Positions 1 to 12,247 of a DNA stretch of 64,000 nt are shown here, one piece after another (position 1 is the first letter of the stretch; each line of letters starts with the position of its first letter). Position numbers and translations under genes: made by a program. This stretch comes from Pyropia haitanensis (Eukaryota > Rhodophyta > Bangiophyceae > Bangiales > Bangiaceae): the NCBI GenBank assembly GCA_008729055.1, contig SDUX01000004.1:2606172-2670171 (forward strand), in the 5' to 3' direction. The notes beneath the pieces were generated by a model, which did not search any database, was not told the DNA's origin, and worked only from the letters and a program-made list of their open reading frames with translations.

Positions 1-425
1 GCCTTCCTTGGATGTGGTAGCCGTTTCTCAGGCTCCCTCTCCGGAAATCGAACCCTAATTCCCCGTTACCCGTCGACACCATGGTAGACCAATACTCTAC
101 CATCGAAAGTTGATAGGGCAGAAATTTGAATGAGCAGTCGCCAGCACAAGGCCATGCGATCCGACAAGTTATTGTGAATCATCTCAAAGCGCTCTGGAAG
201 GAGCACGATGGTTTTTTATCCAATAAATACCACCTTCGTGAGTCGGGCGTTGCGGCATGTATTAGCTCTAGAATTACTACGGTTATCAAGTAGTGTGGTT
301 TCAAAGGAACTATAACTGTTTTAATGAGCCATTCGCAGTTTCACGTGTATAAAAGTGTTTATACTTAGACATGCATGGCTTAATCTTTGAGACAAGCATA
401 TGACTACTGGCAGGATCAACCAGGT
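1..425 (-). rRNA. 18S (SSU) rRNA, 5' portion, partial
   Basis: Read on the minus strand, this begins with the canonical eukaryotic 18S start ACCTGGTTGATCCTGCCAG (near 425-407). It continues with the conserved 5' domain: the AGTCATATGCTTGTCTC block, the TTAAGCCATGCATGTCTAAG block, and the stretch around helix 8-11 ending in the GGGTTCGATTTCCGGAGAGG block near position 40. The gene is cut by the left edge of the window, so only about 425 nt of roughly 1.8 kb is present. Transcription runs leftward, so the external transcribed spacer lies to the right. Confidence 0.97.
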
Positions 426-2724
426 AAATAGGTACATGTACTTTGGGGAAAAAAAAAAAGGGCGGGAGAGCCAGCCACGCGATGGGCGGAAAATGTCAAA
501 AGGGCAATGCATCAGAGCCATCGCAGGCGGGGCGGCACTTCCCTTGGTTTTTTTTTTTTTCTCTTGTACCAAGTCGCTGGCAAACGGCAGGATGTGCCTA
601 TATTGCAAGGGCAATCCACGTGCGCCGTCGCCCGCGGCACATCTGCTCAGCATTTCCTCCTTGTTGCAGGTGCGTCTTTTTTCCGTACAAAAATATGGAT
701 CGTGGGTGGGCCAGCAGAGGCCGTTGTCTTGGAAAATCCGCGCGTGACCCCACGACGGGTTTCGTAACGGCGCACCTTTGCTCTCTGCTGAGTTTTCTTG
801 GCGGTTTTTTTTTTCTTCCCGCGCTTTTTTTGCCCCTTTTTCCCCCCCCGCGCCATCCCAGCATAGTCAATGCCACCGACGAGCGGTCGACAGGTCACTT
901 GTGTGAGGAATCTTCACACTTGTTCGTTATTTTCCTTCCTCTCCAGTCGAACCGGATGGTACTGCGCAGTCCCCCAAGTACGAGAGACTGTGCCGACTAC
1001 TTTGTGAGGACCCCCCCCTGTACCCCCACCGCCCGTTCCCGCCACCAAAAAAAAGGTAACGGTCGGGTTTGTGTGTGGGGATGGCGGGAGACAAGCCACT
1101 CACTCAGAGACGTTTCTTGAGGAGGCCGCCCTTTTTTTCTTATAAAAAAAAAACGGGCACTTCCCCAAGGTATGTATGCGAGGTAAAGGCGCGCGGAGTG
1201 AGCGCCACAACCTCTTCCATTGTTTTGTCATCAACTGGAAGGTGTACCCCCATGGCAAAACGTTTTTCCCCAAACAAGGTCGTAGCATGGATAGAGGAGC
1301 AAGCAAGGACTTTTTTTTGTCCCCCCTTGTCCTGTACCTACTCATGCACTCCGCGTATATATGTGCACCTCATATATACTCTTAGAGCGTCAGGCTGTTT
1401 TTTTTTTTGTATCAAAAAAACACGCCAGGCTTGATACCGTCGAAAAAAAAAAAAAGAGGCCGCGCGAGTCTCAGACAGATGATCTTCTCAAGCTTTATCG
1501 GCCAGAGCCCAAGCCTGGAAACACTAAATAAGAACAGACAGGAAAAAAAAGGCCCCAGCCGGCGTTCCTCCCAAGAGTGGAACGTACACAATACATCATG
1601 CGGCTTTCAGGCGAACACCCATGTGAGTGGCGAAGCTCACACTCTGCATTCTTACGCAAGGGCCCCGCCTCAAGAAATCATACGCTCTAGCTAGGAACTT
1701 TTGTCCCTGCCTGCCTTGCTTATGCCAGACCCAGCTCTGGTCTTTTGCTTGGGAAAAAAGGGACTTCCCTCCCTGCTCCCTCTTTCGACATGGAGAAAAA
1801 CTCCCGTTCGGTGCCCTGGGCTAAGGAGCACCTTGAACCAGGCCGTCCACCCGGGAAAAGAGATGGACGGCGCCTCAGAAACATAAAAGAAAGGACCCCT
1901 TTGCGCTACACGGAGATATGTCCATAGACGGGGCTGCGACGATACGACGCCCTCCAAGGGAAACGTTAACGCTTCAATATGCGGATTGATACCACAGCCA
2001 AGGACTGTGATAGCGCGCCCGCTACAACAAATGATACCACGCCCCGGTAGGGGGTCGAGCAGAGCTCCAGAATATTCCCATAGACCGTCACGGGTAAAGA
2101 TGCCGAACACCACAGGAACGCACAACTTAAGGATTTCGGCATGGCTAAGCAGCCTCCTCAGAGCGGCACTTGGGGAGGGGACGCCACCCTTCAACCCGCC
2201 AGCTCCCCCGTTACAAAAAACGGCACAACGGTGGTACACCTATCCTCCGTATAACAATACCCCGGTTCCTATGGAAATAACCCCCTTTCTCATAACGGAT
2301 AGGCTTATGGCGAATCTCCGCGTTACTAGTATACAGCCTTAGTATACGTTCAGGGGGCAAGCGCTTTTTTCGCAAACCATCAAGACCGGCTTGTGATATC
2401 ATAAGGAGACCCGGTTTCCCCAATTCTTTCGTATCGTCCCAACGGACAACCGTCAATGAGGCGAGAAAGGCAGACGGGTAACCAAACCCCTCCCCCGTTT
2501 CTCATTCACGACGGGTGCCCTACCACAGCTTGGGGCATTTCTACAAGAGCCCCCTTTTTTTTTGCCCAACGAACCCCAACCCAAGCGCAAAAAAAGGGGG
2601 CGCACACGTGCAGTGGTCTGGTACCAGCGTTGCACTCGTATAGGAAGTCAATACGGAACGATACCGACGGGTCCACAAGGTCATGACGACGGCCTGAGGT
2701 ATTTTTTTTTTTTTCCCACAGCGC

Positions 2725-3200
2725 CTGGTGGGGAGGTGAGCGGACCAATGGAACCTTACTACCAAACCCGCATCCAGACAGTGCGGAAAAAAAAAAAAAA
2801 GTACAGGGCGTCCCCAGAGGCTTGCGTCCATCCGAGAAAAAAGGGCACTCATAAGCTGGCGCGAGCGACAGCGCGCACCCTCTTCCCTTTATCCAACCGA
2901 CTGGTGGGGAGGTGAGCGGACCAAATATGGAACCTTACTACCAAACCCGCAATCCATGTCGACGGGACAAAAGTCCAAGGGCGACCCCGCCTTGCGTCCT
3001 CATTGGAGTACCCTTTTTTCTATGAAAAAACACTCATAAGCTGCCGCCACCGCGCGCGCCCTCTTGTTCTTATCCAACCGACTGGTGGGGAGGTGAGCGG
3101 ACCAAATATGGAACCTTACTACCAAACCCGCAATCCATGTCGACGGGACCAAATCCAAGGGCGACCTGCGTTGCGTCCTCATTGGAGTGCCGTTCTATAA
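2725..3200. repeat. 176-181-bp spacer subrepeat, three copies
   Basis: The word CTGGTGGGGAGGTGAGCGGA recurs at 2725, 2901 and 3082, giving periods of 176 and 181 bp. The second and third copies also share the following block through the GGAACCTTACTACCAAACCC word, the CATGTCGACGGGA word and TTGCGTCCTCATTGGAGT. The first copy is more diverged. Spacer subrepeats of this kind are common in ribosomal intergenic regions and often carry enhancers or duplicated promoters; that role here is only an inference. Confidence 0.9.
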
Positions 3201-3942
3201 AGGCCTTCCGGCGTTACTTGCACCACGCGGTTTCCATACCCCGCTGTCCCCCCCCACACCGCTCTTTGTTATCCCAAAGAACAAAAAAAAGCGAGGTGGA
3301 GGGAGCAGACATCACAAAGGGGAGGTATGCCTTTATGGATTTTCCTCTCAGTATATAGAGAGCACAAAAAAGGCATACCAACGCATGCCCCAAAGGGGGG
3401 GGGGGTTCAGCCACCACACGAGTGGGGCCGAGTCGCCCCCTCCCCCTATGGGAGGACCACACGTACTGTTGAGGCCAACTCCGGATGGTCAGGCCGGAGA
3501 GCAAGGGCATAAAATCCCCTACTACTATGTGCGCCTCTGAGGAGGGGCGGTGGCCATAAAAAGCCGCTACCCCGCCTCCAATACGGGGCCCCTACTATGG
3601 TTGTTTCGGGTCAAGTGGGAGGTCACCCCGTGGCCTAGAAACCATAGTAGAACATGCCAGTAACAGTGGGGTCCGCCAGGCGGAAAAAAACCCCTATCAA
3701 AATCGGCCCAGCGGGCAGGCGGGAAGCCATCCCCGGGCTCCTCCAAGGCGCCCCCTAGGTCGGGAAAATGGAGGGCATAGCGGTCCCTAGGCTGGTAGCC
3801 TACTACCATAGGAAAAAAGCCGGTCTGAAATGGCCCCCTAGGGGCCTGAAACGTATATTCATACTATATCGGGTAGACGACTGATTACAGCCGACGGCGC
3901 TTCAGAAGCGCAGGTGGGGGGGTCCCCCACCCACCGGTCTTG

Positions 3943-4860
3943 GACTCCATTCTGATAGAAAAGGGGTCTCTAGGTCGATACCAAACGGTCCCATACCAAA
4001 CTTGGCCCTTAGGGCCAAGCTATCGCGGTCTTGGCTTCACCCCCGTATACTCGTATACCAATGAAGCGCCGTCGGGGGGGTCGGCCGATTTCCGACCTCA
4101 GATGCGTTTCTGACTAAGAAAGGGTCGCTGAGTCGATACCCGCAGTCCCCGTAGCAAACGGAGCAACAGGGCCAAAGGTATCGCTCGGTAGGGAATCGGT
4201 CGTATTCCTACCAGGAAACACCCGTCAGGGGGGGTATTCCGATTCTTGGGCTCAGATGCGTTTCTGACTAAGAAAGGGTCGCTGAGTCGATACCCGCAGT
4301 CCCCGTAGCAAACGGAGCAACAGGGCCAAAGGTATCGCTCGGTAGGGAACCGGTCATATTCCTACCAGGAAACACCCCTCAGGGGGGGTATTCCGATTCT
4401 TGGGCTCAGATGCGTTTCTGACTAAGAAAGGGTCGCTGAGTCGATATCTGCAGTCCCCGTCGCAAACGGAGCAACAGGGCCAAAGATAGCGCTCGGTAGG
4501 AATCGCTCATGTTCCTAGAGGAAACACCCGTCAGGGGGGGTATTCCGATTTCCAACCTCGGATGCGTTTCTGACTAAGAAAGGGTCGCTGAGTCGATATC
4601 TGCAGTCCCCGTCGCAAACGGAGCAACAGGGCCAAAGATATCGCTCTGTAGGAATCGCTCATGCTCCTAGAGGAAACACCCGTCAGGGGGGGGTCTCCGA
4701 TTTCCGACCTCAGATACGTTTCTGACTAAGAAAGGGTCGCTGAGTCGATATCTGCAGTCCCCGTCGCAAACGGAGCACCAGGGCAAAAGATAGCCGGGGT
4801 GGAAGAAAACACCCCTCAGGGGGGCTCCTGCATATGTGAAACACCATCCTTCGTGATATC
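3943..4860. repeat. 152-154-bp intergenic-spacer tandem repeat, five good copies plus one degenerate
   Basis: The word TCAGATGCGTTTCTGAC, or a one-base variant, starts at 4098, 4252, 4406, 4558 and 4710, giving periods of 154, 154, 152 and 152 bp. Each unit continues with TAAGAAAGGGTCGCTGAGTC, a CGCAGTCCCCGT block, GGAGCAACAGGGCCAAAG and an AAACACCC(G/C)TCAGGGGGGG block. A more diverged unit begins near 3943. This is a typical ribosomal spacer array. Confidence 0.92.
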
Positions 4861-5539
4861 GGGTCGCAAGACCGATCATCAAAATCTCGTATGAAAACGA
4901 CCCCCGTAGGGGGGGATACCAGTGAAGCGTATCCCTTATGCCAACATGGTCCTGAGGGGGGGGGGACATACCCCACCCTATGCATACGGGAGCCTACCCC
5001 GATGCTCGACTATCGTCCCTGGTACATGCGTTTTCCTGAGGGGGGCACCCTCTCTACTGGCGACCCCCCCCCTCAGGATGGTGCTGAGGTATAGAAATGA
5101 GCTATGCCGCCGAGGCTATGCCGAGGGTGGGTAGCTACGAAAAACCATACCAAAACATGCTCCTGAGGGGGGGGGCCGCTCCACGACGGCTATGCCCCCA
5201 ACAGTGAGGCGGGGCGGCCGCGACCACCCCCCCCCCCAAACAGGCCCAGGAACGCAGGTTGACCAGACCATGCGTTTCCCGGGCCTGAGGGGGGGTGGGG
5301 GCTGCCACGGCAAAGTCGATCCGCCGACCGACCACCACCTGTCCTCATAGTCCTGTGGGCCCGTTCATACATGACGCGGCCAAGAGGCACAGTTACCGGT
5401 CGCCGGAATGGCGGCCTCTCGTGCGTCCTCAGGACCCCCCCTGACGGGGTCAAAAACGAACCCGGGGATAGAGAACCGGCGTTACCGGTGTCTTAGCCGT
5501 GGAGAGGCCTCGGTCGCATTAGCGCCGGGCTGAAATGAA

Positions 5540-7080
5540 ATGGAGCGCATTAAGATGGGATAGGCGTGATCAGAGAGCAATAGGGGACCATTAGGCCCAC
5601 TTAAGGCGCATTAAGGGCGATTAGGGACCCATTAGGGGTCATTAGGGGGCATTAGGGGGTGGTTTAATGAATATTAGGGGGGTTAAGAAGTATTAGGGCC
5701 ACTTAAGGGTGGGTTAGGTGGGTTAAGGGTGGGTTAAGGGTGGGTTAAGTTAAATTAGTGTGAGTTAAGATGAGATAGGCGTGATCAGAGTGCAATAAGG
5801 GCCTATTAAGGGCCGTTTAAGGCAAGTATACACCAGTTAAGTCGCCCAATTCAACATATTGGGAGATTTAAGCCGCATTAGGGGTCATTAGGGGTCATTA
5901 GGGGTGGGTTAAGGGTGGGTTAATGAACATTAGTGGGGGTTAAGATTGCTAAGGGTGGGTTAGGTGGGTTAAGGGTGGGTTAGGGCCACTTAAGGGTGGG
6001 TTAATGAAAATTAGGGTGAGTTAAGATGAGATAGGCGTGATCAGAGTGCAATAAGGGCCTATTTAGGGACATTAAGGCCAAGTATGTCCCAGTTAAGTCT
6101 CCGAATTCAACATATTGGGAGGTTTGGGACCCATTAGGGGTCATTAGGGGTCATTAGGGGTGGGTTAAGGGTGGGTTAATGAACATTAGTGAGGGTTAAG
6201 GTTGCTAAGGGTGGGTTAGGTGGGTTAAGGGTGGGTTAAGGGTGGGTTAAGGCCACTTAAGGGTGGGTTAATGAAAATTAGGGTGAGTTAAGATGAGATA
6301 GGCGTGATCAGAGTGCAATAGGGGCCCATTTAGGGACATTAAGGCCAAGTATGTCCCAGTTAAGTCTCCGAATTCAACATATTGGGAGGTTTGGGACCCA
6401 TTAGGGGTCATTAGGGGTCATTAGGGGTGGGTTAAGGGTGGGTTAATGAATATTAAGGAGGGTTAAGGTTGCTAAGGGTGGGTTAGGTGGGTTAAGGGTG
6501 GGTTAAGGGTGGGTTAAGGCCACTTAAGGGTGGGTTAACGAAAATTAGGGTGAGTTAAGATGAGATAGGCGTGATCAGAGTGCAATAGGGGCCTATTAAG
6601 GGACATTAAGGCCAAGTATGTCCCAGTTAAGTCTCCCAATTCGACATATTGGGAGGTTTGGGACCCATTTAGGGTCATTAGGGGTCATTAGGGGTGGGTT
6701 AAGTGTGGGTTAATGAATATTAGGGAGGGTTAAGGTTGCTAAGGGTGGGTTAGGTGGGTTAAGGGTGGGTTAAGGGTGGGTTAGGGCCACTTAAGGGTGG
6801 GTTAACGAAACTTAGGGTGAGTTAAGATGAGATAGGCGTGATCAGAGTGCAATAGGGGCCTATTAAGGCCAATTCCCGATGATCAAGGCCCATTAAAGGC
6901 CGTGCAGGTAGAAGTTAAGGTGATTAGGGGCACATTAGGAGAAAGTTAGGTGAGTTAAGGGCCATTAGGGGTCATTAAGGGTGGGTTAAGGCACATTAGG
7001 CCGAGTTAGGGCGTATTAGGGCCACATTAGGGCCATATTAGGGGTGATTAGGGTGATTAAGCCCCATTTAGGGCCCTTGG
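5540..7080. repeat. Higher-order repeat of degenerate TTAGGG-like words, about 267-bp period
   Basis: The sequence is made almost entirely of short words such as ATTAGGGGTC, GGGTTAAGGG and GGTGGGTTAATGAA. A landmark, GATAGGCGTGATCAGAG, recurs at 5559, 5774, 6030, 6297, 6564 and 6831. The last intervals are exactly 267 bp, so the array is regular toward its right end. The G-rich strand reads left to right. There is no coding potential. It resembles interstitial or subtelomeric telomere-derived satellite. Confidence 0.9.
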
Positions 7081-7915
7081 GGCCGTACGAAGGCATTTCG
7101 GGGGCATTATGGGGTCATTTTAGACGTTCTAGATACCCCTGAGGTCGTTTTTCGCGCTCTACAACCCTTTAGACCCCTCCCTGGCAGTCCAGTTGGCCCC
7201 CACCTACCCCGCCTTAGGGCTCTACCCGCAAAAACCCCCTCCTAGGGGGGTTCTGGGGGGGGTCCCCAGGGACCCCCAAACGACCGGGGGACCGGTCCAA
7301 CCGGGGTTTCCGCCATCGTGCATCCCACTGAGGAGCCCTCCATCGGTTTTGTCGAACCCGACTTGATGGGTTGTACGCATGCGCCACTTGACGCTCAGCT
7401 GTCTGCCTGTCTTCTGCAATAAGACACCACAAGGCACCATGTCGGGGCTCAGGAGTGACCATTTTACAATATTCGAACCAAAACTTGGTCAGGGCAAGTC
7501 GATGGTGCGCATCCACTGGGGAAGCAAGAAAATCGGTGTGCAAAGATCTGGAACGCCCGTTATGGCACCGTAAAGACGTGTACCCCCGATTTTGGCACTT
7601 GTACGGGCCTTGCGTTGCCGCAGGATGTCCGATGCTGACCGGACCTGGCATGAAGGTCCGTCAACGTCATGCGCAGAAGGTGCAGGCATCAGATCCGGAA
7701 ACGGACACGATCCCGAGTCACTGTGGGTGGAGATGTCCCGCAAACGGGCCAAATCGACGCTTGCACGCCAAGTACTAGAGGTCATGATAACCGTTGGACA
7801 CGGGAGTGCGTGCATCAGACGCGCCGTTGAACGAGGATAATTTGATGTCCAGAAAATTTGACTTGGAACGTGTTTTTGAGCACTTTTAGAGCGACTTTTC
7901 CGCTTTTTTCCTGAA
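7081..7915. other. Unique island between two satellite blocks
   Basis: This segment of about 830 bp lacks the TTAGGG-like words. It contains overlapping open frames of 60-145 codons on both strands (for example 7592-7840 plus and 7489-7815 minus), none with a recognisable domain or clear codon bias. I see no terminal inverted repeat, tRNA or other RNA gene. It could be a remnant of a mobile element or a unique spacer. Confidence 0.5.
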
Positions 7916-7919
7916 ATTA

Positions 7920-8850
7920 AGGGTTATTAGGCCGTTTAAGGGGTGGTTAATGAAAATTAGGGAGGGGTTAAGGTTGCTAAGGCCACTTAGGGCCGGTTAG
8001 GGGGTGGTTAGGGCCACTTAGGGGTGGGTTAATGAACATTAGGGAGGGGTTAAGGTTGCTAAGGCCACTTAGGGCGAGTTAGGCCGGGTTAAGGGTGGGT
8101 TAGGGCCACTTAAGGGTGGGTTAATGAAAATTAGTGGGGGGTTAAGGTTGCTAAGGCCACTTAGGGCGAGTTAGGGCGGGTTAAGGGTGGGTTAGGGCCA
8201 CTTAGGGGTGGGTTAATGAAAATTAGTGGGGGGTTAAGGTTGCTAAGGCCACTTAGGGCGAGTTAGGGCGGGTTAAGGGGTGGTTAGGGCCACTTAGGGG
8301 TGGGTTAATGAAAATTAGTGGGGGGTTAAGGTTGCTAAGGGCACTTAGGGCGAGTTAGGGCGGGTTAAGGGGTGGTTAGGGCCACTTAGGGGTGGGTTAA
8401 TGAAAATTAGTGGGGGGTTAAGGTTGCTAAGGCCACTTAGGGCGAGCTAGGGCGGGTTAAGGGGTGGTTAGGGCCACTTAGGGGTGGGTTAATGAAAATT
8501 AGTGGGGGGTTAAGGTTGCTAAGGGCACTTAGGGCGAGTTAGGGCGGGTTAAGGGGTGGTTAGGGCCACTTAGGGGTGGGTTAATGAAAATTAGTGGGGG
8601 GTTAAGGTTGCTAAGGCCACTTAGGGCGAGTTAGGGCGGGTTAAGGGGTGGTTAGGGCCACTTAGGGGTGGGTTAATGAAAAATAGTGGGGGGTTAAGGT
8701 TGCTAAGGGCACTTAGGGCGAGTTAGGGCGGGTTAAGGGGTGGTTAGGGCCACTTAGGGGTGGGTTAATGAAAATTAGTGGGGGGTTAAGGTTGCTAAGG
8801 CCACTTAGGGCGAGTTAGGGGGTGGTTAAGGGCACTGAGGGGTGGTTAGG
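7920..8850. repeat. 92-bp tandem satellite of TTAGGG-like words, about 10 copies
   Basis: The word GTTGCTAAGG begins at 7973, 8055, 8147, 8239, 8331, 8423, 8515, 8607, 8699 and 8791. Every interval after the first is exactly 92 bp. Each unit holds GGGTTAATGAAAATTAGTGG, a GGTTAAGGTTGCTAAG block, CACTTAGGGCGAGTTAGGGC and GGTTAGGGCCACTTAGGGG. Copies are nearly identical, so the array is homogenised. It shares its words with the 267-bp array to the left. Confidence 0.95.
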
Positions 8851-9049
8851 GTGAGTTAAGCGTCACTTAGGGCCCCATTAAGCGTATTAGGCGTGATTAG
8901 CAGGCGGTTAAGGCTCATTAGGGCTCTGCAGACTCGTTTTAGGCTGAAAATGTGCGTATTAAGGGTCGATTCTGAGGAAGTTAGGGTTGCGGAACACGGT
9001 GAAGCCATTTATGAGACGCTCAGAGGCCGCCAAGCAACGGGAATGCACA

Positions 9050-9680
9050 ATGTCGAGGGCTGTATGTATCTGTGTTAGTCCCCGTGTACGCGCCTTAACA
9101 GCGGCGGCGCTGCTCGAGGCCACCGTCCGGTCGCTGCGGGCGGTGGATGGGGTGGCGGCGGTGGCGGCGGCGGTGGCGGCGGCGGCGGCCGCCGCCGCCG
9201 CTGCTGCCGCGCCGCCGTTGGCGGTGGGTGGAGGGGGCGGGGGGGGGGGGGAGCGTGCCGGCGCGGTCGGCTTTGTCGGCGGCGCGGGGGGGCGCGGCCG
9301 CGGCGGCGGTGTGGGTGGCGGCGGTGGGGAGGGGGGGGGGGGGCGCGACCAGGGTAATGCCAGGGGTGGCGCTTGGGGACCGGGTGGCCGCGGCGGGGGG
9401 GGTGGAGGTGGGGGCGGCGGCGGTGGGGGGGGGGGGGTTGCCCCTGCTGCTGGTGGGTATGGTGGCGGCGGTGTCGGCGGTGGTGGTGGCGCCGCCGCCG
9501 CCGGCGTTGCGGCCACGTACGCCGACGCGCTGGCGGTCTTTGACGTCTACGCCGAGGCGGCGGTGGTGATCGCCCGCGCGGGCGGCGCGGCCGTCCTCGT
9601 CCGCCTCGTCGAGGCGGTCGACGTGGCCGCGCCGCCGCGGCCGATCCCGTGCGGCTGGAGGGATGGCGGCGGGGGGCGGC

Positions 9681-9712
<32 letters not shown>

Positions 9713-10481
9713 AGTGGCGGCGGGGAGTCGACCGAGGTGGCGGCGGCGGCGGCGGCGGTGGCGGCGCCGCGGGCGGCAGCGACGTCGGTGGCTGCGTGTG
9801 GCCGCCCGCGACGGCAGACACGGCCGCTGCGCTCGCGCTCGCGGCCGGAGCGGCGCTCGCGGCGCTCGCCCCCGCCCCCCACCTCGGTCCCGCCGTCGCC
9901 GCGGCGGTCGCGCCCGCCGCGGCCGGCGGCGTCGACCTCCCGCTGCTGCTGGCGGAGCTCGCGACGGCGCCGCCGTCGCGGCCGACGCGCAGCGGGGGGG
10001 GGGGGGCGGCGGCGCAGCCGGCGGCGGCGGCGGCGGCGCCACTGGGGGGGGGGGGGTTGGGCGCGCTTGCTACAGCCGCGGATGGGCTTCGGCGGGTGGT
10101 CGCGACGTATGGGGGAGTGGGGGGGGACGGTGCGCGGGGTGGGGGTGGACGGGGGGGGGGGTCGGCCGTCGGGGGGGGGCTGGGTCTCCGCTGGAGGCTT
10201 CGCGTGTCGGGGACGCGCCGCCCGCGGGGGTGGTTGCCGCCGCGGGCGGCGGCCTGCTCTTCTCCCCGGCCACTGCCGGCACGCGCGGTGCCACCGCGGC
10301 CGCCGCCGTTGACGCCTTTTCCTCTACCGTCGCCGCCGCTGCGGATGGCGGCCAGAGCGGCCGCGGCGGCCGCGGCGGTGGCTCCGACGATGTCGCCGCC
10401 GCCGCCGCCGCTGTCGACGCGGCCGGCGGCGGCGGCGGCGACGCGGCCGGCGGCGGCGGCGGCGACGCGCGGCCGCCGCCC

Positions 10482-10513
<32 letters not shown>

Positions 10514-10622
10514 TGCGGCGGCGCTGCCGGCGCCCGTCGCGACGGCGCGCGCGCAGCTGCGCGCGCTGCGCGCGCACTGCCGGTTTGACTCGCAGTTCTT
10601 GTTGTACGAGAGCGCGCTGTGA
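9050..10622 (+). CDS. Probable Ala/Gly-rich protein gene, exon structure unresolved
   Basis: I do not recognise the product. Plus-strand segments read like protein in all three frames in turn. Around 9100-9170 there is an ALLEATVRSLRAVDG segment, around 9510-9660 ATYADALAVFDVYAEAAVV, around 9796-10100 LPLLLAELATAPP then DGLRRVVAT, and a last segment ends FDSQFLLYESAL with the stop at 10620-10622. Frame changes coincide with G tracts near 9660-9720 and a GTATGG site at 10107, so introns or homopolymer errors are both possible. An acceptor-like CCTTAACAG lies just before 9100, which may mean the true 5' exon is further left or was lost to the satellite. Convergent with the gene at 10999-12502. 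Confidence 0.45.
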
Positions 10623-10998
10623 GAAGCGGGGGGGGGGGGTGGAGTGGGAATGGGGAGGGGGACAGGGCGGCAGCTGTGGGGAGTGTGGGGTGGGGGGGGG
10701 GGCTGGGGATGGGGGCTGGGGGTACTGGGAGGCGAGGATGGGGAGGGTGGGGGGGACCAGTCGGGGACGTAGGGGGGCGGCGGCCATGCTCTCGTTCTAC
10801 TTCTTTGCCCAAGCGGGTACCGGGGGAGAAGGGGCAGCCCACGCCTCTTGCGTCGCGGGGCGGCATCGTCCGCAGCGGCACGGGGGTGCCTAGCGGCGGG
10901 CGAGACCGTGAGGGGGTGGGGCGGGAGCGGCCGCCGGCCGCCGAGGCCGGCGCGCCCCCCCCGCGCCCCCCCCGCCCCTCCCGCGCCCCCCCCCCACC

Positions 10999-12213
10999 TC
11001 AGCCCGCGGCGGGCGGCGGCGACAGCGGCGACCCCGCGGCGGCGGCGGCGATAAACGCGGCGCGGACGGCGAGGAGGAAGGCGGCCACGTCCACGTCGGT
11101 GGCGAAGCGCGCGGCGAGCGCCGGCAGCGCCGGCACCCGCGGCTCGCAGTGGGTGACTGCCGGGGGGGGGACGGGGGGAGGGTGCAGTGGGGACGGGCAA
11201 GCGGGGGGTTCGGGGGGGGGGGGGGGATGGCGCAGCGATGGACCCGGGCGGGTGTTAGGGTCGGCGAGTAGGGGTGCCGCGGCGGGGGTGGGGGGCGGGG
11301 CGGGCCCGCTCCCGCCGCCGCCGCCCGCCGCTCGAGGCGGCGGCCGCGGCGGCGGGTGGCCCCGCGGCGCGCGTACCCGACTTCGCCCCCGCGACCCCCC
11401 GGTCGGCCACCTCTGCAGGTTTCCACCCCCCCCCCCCTCGACGGTCCCCCTACCTCTTCCCTCTCCCCCCGGTGTGCGTGAGCGCACGCCCCCCCCCCCC
11501 CCCACCCCCCCCCCCCCAGAACGTACCCCACAGCGCCGCGTCAAAGCCGACCGTCGCGACCGCCGCCGGCGCCCGCGGGTCCACGTACGTAAACCGAAAG
11601 ACGAGCACCGCCGCAGCCGCCGCGTTGCCGACGGCCACGCCCAGCAGCGCCGCGTAGCGGTCGGCGCGGCGGGCCGCCGCGGCCGCCGCCGCCGCCGCCG
11701 CCTCCATCGCGTCGGTCTCTGGGAGGGAGGGGGCGGTTGCGGCGGGGGGGCAGCCGAGGGGGTGATGGCAGGGGGCGGCGGGAGGGGGGGGGTGCGTCAG
11801 TCGATGCGGCAACCAGGCGGAGGGGTGGGGGGCGTGGAACGGTGGCGGCCACCGGCCGCGGCGGCTGGGGCGCGGCAGTGCGCGCGCGGTGAGACGCCCG
11901 CGCACCCAGGCCATTGCAGCCCCCAGGAGCGCCTCAACCCACGCACCAACAGAACATAAAACGGGGAGGCGCTCCCCGTCGCCCGGTCCGACAGTCCCCC
12001 CGCCCTCCCCTCACCACCTTCCCCCCCCCCCCCCCCACCCTCCCTCCAACGTACCCCGCTTGTACGCCTCGGCGTCCGCCTCGGCCGCTTCCTCCCGCAG
12101 CCGCGTCGCGGCCGTCGCGGCCGCTGCCGCCCCGGCCTTGACTGCCAACACCGCCCGCCCCTCCCGCACGGCCCGCAGCTCCTCCGCCTCCGCCGCCCGC
12201 ATCGCGGCCAGCA

Positions 12214-12247
<34 letters not shown>

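Larger units (their letters stand above)
426..5450 (-). other. rDNA external transcribed spacer and intergenic spacer
   Basis: This stretch lies directly upstream of the minus-strand 18S gene and has no convincing protein gene. It is rich in short A and T runs (for example 541-560, 1400-1455, 2701-2714 and 2788-2800) and holds two families of subrepeats annotated separately. The RNA polymerase I promoter and spacer terminators should lie here, but they diverge too fast for me to place. From about 4860 to 5450 the sequence becomes a stutter of CCTGAGGGGGG-type words. The short reading frames in all frames look random. Confidence 0.8.

Noticed and set aside
3943..8850. CRISPR-like regular repeats
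   Set aside because: Units are contiguous tandem repeats without unique spacers, in eukaryotic ribosomal spacer and satellite DNA.
11527..11718. Mitochondrial calcium uniporter-like membrane segment in the Ala-rich gene
   Set aside because: The diagnostic WDIMEP motif is absent and the rest of the protein does not fit.
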